A stretch of DNA of 64,000 bases, taken from contig NW_017804043.1 in assembly GCF_001625305.1 (NCBI RefSeq), forward strand, positions 1,790,215 to 1,854,214. The letters are read 5' to 3'. The position numbers were made by a program, and so were the translations under genes. A model generated the notes under the pieces. The model was given only the letters and a program-made list of their open reading frames with translations. It was not told the DNA's origin and ran no database searches. Source of the DNA: Branchiostoma belcheri. Taxonomy: Eukaryota; Chordata; Leptocardii; Amphioxiformes; Branchiostomatidae. Below, piece by piece: positions 56,030-64,000 of the stretch. Position 1 is the stretch's first letter. The number at the start of each line of letters is the position of its first letter.

Positions 56030-59000
56030 TTATGCCCTTGGGATGACCTTGAGCTGGATTCCGTTCTTGGCCTTCATGACGATTTCTGCCAACTTCTCTA
56101 CTGGGTGGTCAGGAACGACCTCCAACTTGAACCTGAAGGTCAGACAATGTCGTGAGTAATATAACATCTGTGTCCATAATATCACCAGGGTCCATAATAT
56201 CGCCACCATGAGAAATAGTGTGCTTTAAGATATTTTTACTGCAACATACTTTTGGTATGCACTCCTTCACACATCAAATGTACATACCTAGGGTATGTTG
56301 CAGTAAAAATATCTTTAAGCACACTATTTCTCAAGGTGGCGATATTATGGACCCTGGTGATATTATGGACACAGATGTTACACACAGATATGAACCTAAA
56401 ACTGAACATATCAACATTGATAAAGATTGGTGCACATTCGCAGGGGTGCCAGAGTATACAGTGCAATGTTATGGAATACAGTGCAATTTTATGGAATACA
56501 GTACAATTTTATGGAATACAATGCAATTCTACAGAATACAGTGTGATTGTATTAGTATACAGTGCAATTTTACTAGTAAATACCATTGTAATTTTACTAC
56601 TAATACCATTGTACTGTATTCCGTAAAATTGCACCTGTCAGTATACTAGTGAAATTGCATTGTATTCCCTAAAATTTCACTGTATACTCTGGCACCCCTG
56701 ATTATGCAGATTGGGACTCCAATAATGAAAAGTTGACCCTTACTTGTGGATGATTCTGGATACCAAGACTTTCTCTTCATTCATAGCAAAGTTCTGCCCG
56801 ATGCAGTTTCTGTGGAAATGGGACAAAAATTAAGATTGATATTTATCATTAAAATCTCTGGGAAACATACTATGTATAATGCAACATGAGACATGATGGT
56901 GTATAGAAACAGATTACAGATATTTCTATAAAAAGTATATGATTATGATATAAGAATGACTTAATGTGATCATCTTCAGCATTTAATATGCAACATTTGT
57001 GTCCCCTGCATCAGAAAATGATTGGTCAGACCTACTGGTAATTGATTAACATGTCAGGGAACCATACACATGCAAACATGCACAAAGATGCCTGCTTAAA
57101 TTTCCCAGTACTTAAAGCTAAGAAATGTGTTCTCACCTTGGTCCAGCAGAGAATGGGATGAAGGCATAGGGGTCTTTCTCCTTCATGTTTTCTGGTAAGA
57201 ACCGGCTTGGGTCATACTCCTGGAGAAAGAAATAATTTAAATATCATTCTCGCAATTAATGAGAAACAAGGGTAATGGTGACCTCCGTATTGTAATCAGT
57301 TATGAATTTTGTGTTCATTGGTAAAATGTGCAGGATGATGCACATGATTATTTTTTACACTGTAGCAGATTATCTAGGTAAGGTAATATTTCATGCCTTC
57401 TGAGCTGACAATTTGGAAAAAAAAACATTCACCTACCATGTGGTTGTCCCCCCACACATCTGGATTGTGGTGAATGTTCCATATGTTCACATCAACAATA
57501 GTCCCCTCTGGGAGGACCTTTCCCTCCACTTCTATGGGAGCTGAGATCTGTCTGCCAATAATCGGGATGGGACAGTGGAGTCTCATGGCTTCCTTGATAC
57601 ACAGTGTTAAATACTTCAGTTTGGGTAAGTCCTCCCTAATGGCAGAAAAATTACAATGTTAACAGATTCCCTCAAAAATAAAAATAAAGACTGCTGCTCC
57701 AATAAGTCTGCAATGGTGGCTACAATAATAACAGTAAAAATCAAATACAAAAGAACTTATTGATCTCTGTAATAATATTAAGCTTCTTTCTTAGTCTCAA
57801 TGAATTATAGAAATTGTATATGACTATTTGAAAAATTACTGTGTATGAATATGAGGAAAGTTCCTATAATCCTAAATACAACATCTAGCAAAGGGGATTC
57901 ATTCTTCAAGCTAACTGACATCTTGCACATGCAGTCGTTCCTCAGTAAGACATCTGGAGCCACCTTTTTCCCATTCAGAACTTTTATTCAGCCTGTCACA
58001 ACCGGTTAGCTTGAGGACTGAATCCCCTCTACTATATACTAAAGTTCCTACATTAATGAGACAAGTTAGAAACCACAGATTTTCTAAAAGATTCTTGTTT
58101 TGCTTTCAGACCTACCATTCCAGACAAGCCGGTTCTCTTCCTCCCAGAATGCCCTGTACTTCCTGGTACACCCTCTCCTGGTGTTCAGGGTGGGTCGCGA
58201 GGGAGTACAGGACCCAGGAGGTGGTGCTGGCCGTCGTGTCATGGCCTGCAACAGCATACATGTTTGTTATGTTTACCTTCGCGAGGGGAAAATATATTGT
58301 TTTTGCTCTGTTTCTTCTTCCTCTTCTTCTTCTCCAAACAAATAAGGTCAGGACCAGACGTCTGTCACCATGGTAACTGGTGTTAGGTTACATAATGTTT
58401 TTTTGTTTACATAATTTTTCTTGTTCATCTAAAGTTTCTTACTTTTGGTATTCTGTATCAGCAATTCTTTCTCTTTATAGGATATGTCATCACAAAATGA
58501 AATTCATCTCCGATATCTTCAATATCCTTAGAAAAAGTTGACGTTGTCTCATTCTTTGCAAGTGAAATAAGTAACAACAAACTGTTATAGGTACTGAGAT
58601 GACAGAAAGTTATCCAGAATCTACAGTACTGCACCTGCAAACATGAAAGTGTTGACTTGATTTCTTATTTCAACATCGCTTAAGGTGTTTCCATCCTCGT
58701 CTTGAGCATGTAGAAGAATGTCCAGGAAATCCAGATGTTTTCTTCCGGATTCAGCCATTTCCTTGCTCCCAGCTTCTTTAGAACCCTCCTGTTGGAACGA
58801 AAAAACATTATTTATGAGTTTGATTGGTGTCATGTGGCGTAATGGCAGAGTGCTCGACTCGGAACCAAGAGGTCCAGGGTTCGAGTCCTGACATCGATCT
58901 TGTGCCCCTGGGAAAGGCACTTAACACGACTTTCCTCACTGAACTCAAGTGAAAATGAGTATTGTCTTTCCTGTATTTGTTTCTATGTGTGAGACACAAC

Positions 59001-62000
59001 ACCAGTAACAGCTGCCTGTGTCTGACATGTATTGTATTGCTACAATTTCAACAAATTCAAATCACTGACTGGTGAAATGTAAATGTTCTGAAGAACACAC
59101 CAGGGTTTCTCTTCTCTTGGCGATGATGTCATCCGCCAGTTGATGCACGTATGCACAGAGCTTCTTAAAGTCTCGTCCCTCCTTAGTCAGGTAGAAAATA
59201 AAGTCTGGGTACAGATACGGTCTCCTGAAACACAACAGTCAAAATCTTTAGACAGTTTACAATATGCATCCACAGTGGTACTTATTTATTTTATTTATTT
59301 ATTTATTACGATTGACCACATACATAATATACATGGAGGGCATGGTGGAACAGGTGCACCTAAGTGCACCTTTTCAAGGCCACCATGCCCACCTTGGGAT
59401 ATAAAATATCACATTTCATTTAAGTAAAGGTAGGTACAGTACATGAATGTCGGGAATTCCTTTTAAGTTACTATGTCAGCAGCTATATGTTACAAATGTT
59501 GTTTTGCTAGGTTTGGAGGACTTTAAATTGTACTTATTAAAAAAATCCTTTAGCACACTGAAGCAGCTACATGTACTTGGCTACAGGCATTAGGAAGAAG
59601 GTTTACCTAGTAAGATACCAACATGAAATTCAACACCAATATGAACCAAGAACTTACAGCGAATGTAATGAAAACTGTATCTGCATTACTTACACAGCTC
59701 TGTAGAAAATAATGCGCATCAGGTCCTTGATAGCTGCCACATAGGGGTGGTTTGCCCTGTAACAAAAAACATTGCAAGTTGGCTACATTCAAATCAATCT
59801 ATTAACAAATTGCATAGCACTACCATCATCCCTTAAAAAAAATACAGATGTATCAGAAACCAGATGAACATATGGTCAGGTATTCAAAATCTTGAACGAT
59901 ACATAACTTGTAGTACAATTTGGCTTTAAAATAAAACTGTATGTGGGCTACACAATAATAGCAGGAAATGCTCACCCCTTGGTCTGTATGTCATCTTGGT
60001 AAGAGAAAGCACATCTGAGGATGATGTCCAGCGTACACAGACTCAGGACACTGAAGCTCTCAAAACTTTCTCCAGACTTGGCGCATTTCTCCAGTTTTTC
60101 CTGAAAGAAGGTCAATCTGTTAGAGCACTGACATGCTAGCCCATCAAACATGTTGAGAACTTGAACGTGTGTGTTCTTTTCTGTTGTTGAATGCTTCTTT
60201 CCGCTACATACATTGCAAAAATAGGTAAATACATAAAAGACTGTTTTGTTATTAGAAAAAATGCCAAAACTGATTAGCCCTACTTAATTGTAATTATATT
60301 ATCTCTTGATGTTTAGTAATTAGTTCATTCTATACCCTTTTCTTTTATACTTATAATGTTCAGTAGTCTTTGCTGTACCCTGTACATTTGTCGTGCAATA
60401 CGTTCTTCTTCATCTAACACATGTCTATGTGTTTTCAACTTTGATTGGCTGATTATTAATTAATAAATATGTTAAAGCTACTTACCAGTAAGATATCAGC
60501 ACCCTTGTTATACACAGCAACATACGGCTTCAACACCTCGAAGTGGAAGGCTGGAGTCAGCAGTCGCCGGTCACGTGACCAGTGAGCACCCTTAGACAGT
60601 ACTAGCCCATCACCTGCAAGCAAGGTAAGGTCTGATCATCTACATGTATGTCTGTATTGTATAGCCTTTTGCCTGCACAGAGGCAAACTGGTCCTTCTAT
60701 AGCTGGCCAATAATAGCATGTCGGCAGAATGCATGCGCAAACCCTGATTTTTTTTTACGATTTTTGTTGGATTTTTGGTTAACGTTGTATCAGAATTTTA
60801 CCTATTGCAGACGATATCTTTTCCTACATAACTCTTGGAAACTACAGACAGGATGTTAACCTTATACATGCAAATACGATCTTATATGAGACTTTCTGCT
60901 GAAGTTCTCTAGATCTGCACAATACATAGTATACATGTTTCGCACAGGTACAGTAAGTTCTGTCAACGTGCTGCCAATTATATCTGTTTTAGGCCAATTT
61001 CTATACTACTTATTCAGCCTACAAAGGAGTCTCAGGTAGAGACTAACTAAAACACCTCTGTTGTACGGCACAGTAACACCAAAGTAAGCAAGATTCTATC
61101 CCCTGTACAGATGATGTGGCAAGGATATGAGAATTTGCAGAGTGTGTACATAGAAGAAGTGAAGTTTTAAGTGTCTCACCTAACCATGGGATGATCAGGT
61201 CATATCCTGCACCTCCTGGCTTGGGATCTTTCGAGGAACAAGAAACAAGAACATGCAGTCTGTTAGACTCTATATCTCTGCATATAAGACAGCTGTATCC
61301 TTTCTACACTTGCTGCAAATTACTACAGTCAAACCTGTACAAGTGAACTCTCTTTCTGTATAAGGACCACCTAGTAAAAGTGACAGCCTTTAGTGGGCTT
61401 TTTACTTGTACTTGTACTTGAGTAGGTCTCCTCATCTCTGTGAGTGGCCTGCGTCAAAGTCGTCCCTAGTGGGCCTTTACTAGTAGATAATTTTTCTCAT
61501 CAATACAAGCATTAAGATGGAACTGTCTATAGTGACCACCTGTCTACATAGACCAGATTTTATGGGCCCTTGACTGGTCTTCTTGGGCAGTTTTGAGTGT
61601 AATAGAAATTGAGGGATGTTGGAAGACAACAATAGCTAGAACGAAGCACAATTTTTCAAGTCATGAGCTCTCTAACTAGAATGGCTTGATAGATGGCAAA
61701 ATCTTTTTTAAAAAATCACATCAAAAAAGCGCAAAACACATTCTCATGTACACAATGCAAAAACAAATGTTGCTTCTTCACCTGACTTTCTGAGTATCTG
61801 TTTAGCAGTGTCAGGATGTACTACTGTCAGACATGGTCTAACTGGTCCCCACCACAGGCGGAAAGCCTTGCCATACTTTTCAGCAAACTCCAGAGCCTGG
61901 AACAGTCCCTTCTGCTTTGGCAGGTCATACTGTGGATACAGGTAAGACATTTTTTTTATTTATTTATTAATCTCAAGATGGCTGGGTAACCCCATACAGC

Positions 62001-63140
62001 CTACACTTGCTGTTTTCCAAGGGGACCCAGCTTGTTACAGGACAAATGTTAACGTTACATACAGTAGAACAAGGACAACATACAGTAAAAACATTTTAAA
62101 AAAACATGTAAGTCCAATGCGTCGAAAACAAAACCATAATCCAATACTCAATGTCCTAGCCGGTCCATGGTCAAAACATAATGACGGGTGAGAAAAGATT
62201 GTGTGAATGGTTTACCTACACATATCTTGAACAGGTAGGAAGAAAGAAGGGTAGGCAATAGAAAAGGTACCACTGGATACTAGTATCAGAGAATTTACAT
62301 TCATTACACTATCAAATGTTAAGATGAATAAAGAATCAAGAAGGATGGAGAAAACTGGTTGTCAGATGTTTGTGGTGTGCCAACGGTAAATGAGAAAGAA
62401 CTAAAATTTCCACTACAATGTATTACTGTATTTACTATACTATTTATGTATTAGGAAGCGAGAGGAAGTCGAACGTACTAGAGTATACTAGAAGTTTACA
62501 TATACACGTTTAGGCCACACCAATTTAATTTCTTGGTTAACGGATTCGCCGCTTCATTTTTTTCTGATTTTCAAATAAAAATAAAAATTCAGAATCAACT
62601 GCAAAATGCTCATATTTTGCCCTGAACAGTTGAAAACAGTCCTTTTCTTACTACTTGTTACAGTCATTCCATCTTCCAATGCAGTGGTATCATTAAAAGT
62701 TCAAAATTCATTGTTTAAATTTTGAACCAGCCTGGTGTGATGACTTCATGGCTCCTATCGTACCATTTTGGGCCATAATAGGATGCCTAGGCCTGTATTT
62801 ATTTTTATTTTTTTTCGCCCGCCCGCTCCATTATTTTTCTAGAAAAATCCGTTAACCAAGAAATTAAATTGGTGTGGCCTTATGTATATGACTGTCAACA
62901 TGTGACCTGTATTTAGCCCAGTGGCACAAAAATGTACAATAAAGGTTTTTTTCATTAAACTTCAACACAAACCTGGTGTAAGTTTCCGTACAACCAGTGT
63001 TTGGGTGGTCCAGGAAACTGTTCTAACACCTTTGCAGTTCTCCGTGACCAGACTAAGACCCTCAGGAATGATATGACCAGGTAGACGACAGGAGTCAACA
63101 GCACCAATGCCACCGCAACCACCACCGGTCCAACAGCCAT
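56030..63140 (-). CDS. Cytochrome P450, CYP4 clan, 13 coding exons
   Basis: Exons: 63140-62973, 61929-61782, 61227-61180, 60613-60486, 60100-59976, 59756-59694, 59224-59101, 58788-58635, 58245-58116, 57635-57437, 57219-57137, 56809-56744, 56132-56030. All junctions are GT-AG with matching phases: 1539 nt, 512 aa, normal for CYP4. Residues 5-29 are the ER anchor, followed by a proline-rich [26 protein letters not shown] is the C-helix. The I-helix oxygen-binding motif AGHDTTAS has Ala319 where most CYP4 enzymes have the glutamate that binds heme covalently. KEAMR is the ExxR motif (Glu378, Arg381), DPSRF the PERF-type motif, and FSAGPRNCIG the heme loop (Cys459 axial ligand). CYP4 enzymes usually omega-hydroxylate fatty acids and eicosanoids; the substrate here is unknown. 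The start codon context GCCATGG is optimal, in an exon with acceptor CCTCCCCAAG from 63163. Confidence 0.95.
56162..56381. mobile_element. MITE family G, copy 2
   Basis: TAACATCTGTGTCCATAATA to its inverse, about 220 bp, complete and ungapped. It starts about 30 bp upstream (coding sense) of the last P450 exon, so copies 1 and 2 bracket that exon in opposite orientations. Confidence 0.85.
56441..56700. mobile_element. Foldback element with 20-bp tandem repeats in its arms
   Basis: Ends CAGGGGTGCCAGAGTATACA and inverse are typical of hAT termini. Inside, units like ATGGAATACAGTGCAATTTT repeat about five times, then recur inverted in the right arm. No clear 8-bp target duplication is left. It lies in the last P450 intron. 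Confidence 0.8.
58262..58410 (+). mobile_element. MITE family A, partial copy in a P450 intron
   Basis: TTATGTTTACCTTCGCGAGG, TTTTTGCTCTGTTTCTTCTT, CAGACGTCTGTCACCATGG and GGTTACATAATG. Its left edge is within about 20 bp of the acceptor of exon 58245-58116. Confidence 0.7.
58825..58985 (+). mobile_element. tRNA-derived SINE in a P450 intron
   Basis: Head GTCATGTGGCGTAATGGCAG, B box GGGTTCGAGTCC, body CTTGTGCCCCTGGGAAAGGC, CACTTAACACGACTTTCC and GTGAAAATGAGTATTGTC. Antisense to the gene, between exons 58788-58635 and 59224-59101. Confidence 0.8.
59280..59420. repeat. (TTTA)n tract plus small hairpin
   Basis: ATTTATTTATTTATTTATTA followed by GGGCATGGTGG ... CCACCATGCCC around AGGTGCACCTAAGTGCACCT. 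It resembles the reversed tail and UTR of a short retroposon. In a P450 intron. Confidence 0.5.
60715..60985. mobile_element. MITE family E, copy in a P450 intron
   Basis: AGCATGTCGGCAGAATGCAT at the left and GTTCTGTCAACGTGCTGCC at the right, with TTTTTGTTGGATTTTTGGTT and ATTGCAGACGATATC inside, matching 20.76-21.23 kb. Confidence 0.7.
61950..62060 (-). repeat. Reversed retroposon 3' end
   Basis: TTTTTTTATTTATTTATTAA leads a unique stretch, i.e. an (AATAA)n-tailed element inserted in the minus orientation in the first P450 intron. Family unknown. Confidence 0.4.
62510..62882. mobile_element. MITE with 3-bp TTA duplication (Harbinger-like)
   Basis: Terminal inverted repeats of about 32 bp (GGCCACACCAATTTAATTTC... 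at 62513 and inverse ending 62879, through GGTTAACGGAT), flanked by TTA on both sides. A 3-bp TWA duplication is typical of PIF/Harbinger. About 367 bp, non-coding, in the first P450 intron. Confidence 0.8.
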
Positions 63141-63858
63141 GGCTTAATATGTCTGGGACATACCTTGGGGAGGAAAAAAGTTTGGAACCGTTTGATCTAT
63201 GTCATCTTTTTCCTTCAGGTGGTATCGCCTCTGTACTTGTATACATTACAGGTGACCCCCTGTCTATTCTTGCACTCCAAACCACATCTGACCTCTCACC
63301 AGCAAAGCTACATATTCTGTTTACTAAAATCATAATCATGGAAGAAAAAGTGGCCTAAATAATGGCCAACTACACACTCTATAGCACAGGTACTACCATG
63401 TATTAACGATACTATATTATATTAGGTCTCCTTCCTCTGAGATATCTAGGTTCATTTTTGTTTTGCAAACCGATGGGGCCCACAATTATGTGACTGCACA
63501 TGATGAGGACGTTGCTCGATCGGTCATTCATCACTAGGTAAACATTGTGAGTGATCTGGGACAGCTGTTTATTTCCCTCAAGGTTGGAGCTCAAACTCTA
63601 AGTGTTGGGAGCAAGAATAATTCTAACAGAATATATTCTTACCAAGAGAAGTTAGACATTATTTTGGACCGAAACAACAGTCTGTACGTGCCATCATGAT
63701 GCTTCAGTTTGGAGCTCAAAGTTTAAAGTGCGGAGATTTGGTGGCCCCACAAATATTGTCACCGTACTTTCAAAATTATATAGATTTTGTTAGCCAAAAG
63801 CCTGGAAGACGTGTGCTACAGAAGGTGTCAAAAGAAGAAGAAAATGAGGACGTCTTAC

Positions 63859-63960
63859 CGATAATACTCTCACTTTCTTGTCTCTCTCTGGTCCTCTTCC
63901 TGGTCGTGTCAGGTCAGGCATAGAAATCGGGTCAAAGGGGAAAGGTCACAAGTCACGCCT
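63859..63960 (-). other. Candidate 5' UTR exon of the P450 gene
   Basis: On the minus strand, TATTATCG|GTAAGACG is a good donor at 63859. The exon holding the P450 start codon has a strong acceptor at 63164 with a pyrimidine tract, so a 5' UTR intron of about 695 bp is plausible. The upstream limit is not determined. Confidence 0.4.
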
Positions 63961-64000
63961 GCTTACCCAAATAAAGGCGATGACATCACCAGGCACTTCT

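Noticed and set aside
63696..63923. 75-aa plus-strand frame near the right edge
   Set aside because: No domain, and it overlaps a better-supported minus-strand candidate 5' exon with a GTAAGA donor.

Overview
This is a 64-kb piece of an animal nuclear genome. It has multi-exon genes with GT-AG introns, tRNA-derived SINEs, fragments of non-LTR retrotransposons and many miniature inverted-repeat elements. Gene content (an EDG/cannabinoid-type GPCR, a CYP4 P450, an L-gulonolactone-oxidase-like enzyme) and the very heavy MITE load fit an invertebrate deuterostome, most likely a cephalochordate (Branchiostoma). That assignment is inference; no database was searched. Two runs of N mark assembly gaps (26887-27333 and 55781-55800).

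Layout. 1-5184: repeats only. 5185-12157 (minus): an eight-coding-exon gene rebuilt here in frame across every junction. It encodes about 767 aa: an N-terminal polytopic membrane domain joined to a complete aldonolactone oxidase (GULO/ALO family) with a cysteine-rich tail. Two candidate non-coding first exons with TATA boxes lie upstream, at about 16.1 and 18.9 kb. Its introns are full of transposons, including a LINE fragment whose target-site duplication contains a splice donor, and a 1.07-kb foldback element. About 19-50.7 kb: no convincing coding exon, only repeats, MITEs, SINEs and a few possible regulatory clusters (three identical CArG boxes at 44.4-44.7 kb; paired AP-1 sites at 33.1 kb). 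52193-53419 (plus): an intronless coding exon for a class A GPCR of the lysophospholipid/cannabinoid (MECA) group, probably with a spliced 5' UTR. Its last 19 codons plus stop are repeated in tandem downstream. 56030-63140 (minus): a complete 13-exon CYP4-type cytochrome P450, 512 aa, with a likely upstream non-coding exon near 63.9 kb.

The three genes share no obvious pathway. The oxidase and the P450 are both membrane-associated redox enzymes, and the GPCR is a predicted lipid-signalling receptor, but adjacency in an animal genome is weak evidence of joint function. The most unusual items are the membrane-domain/oxidase fusion, the tandem receptor-tail cassettes, the splice-donor-containing retrotransposon insertion, and foldback elements whose arms are themselves tandem repeats. 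One MITE family here makes exact 9-bp target duplications, which suggests a Mutator-like origin.
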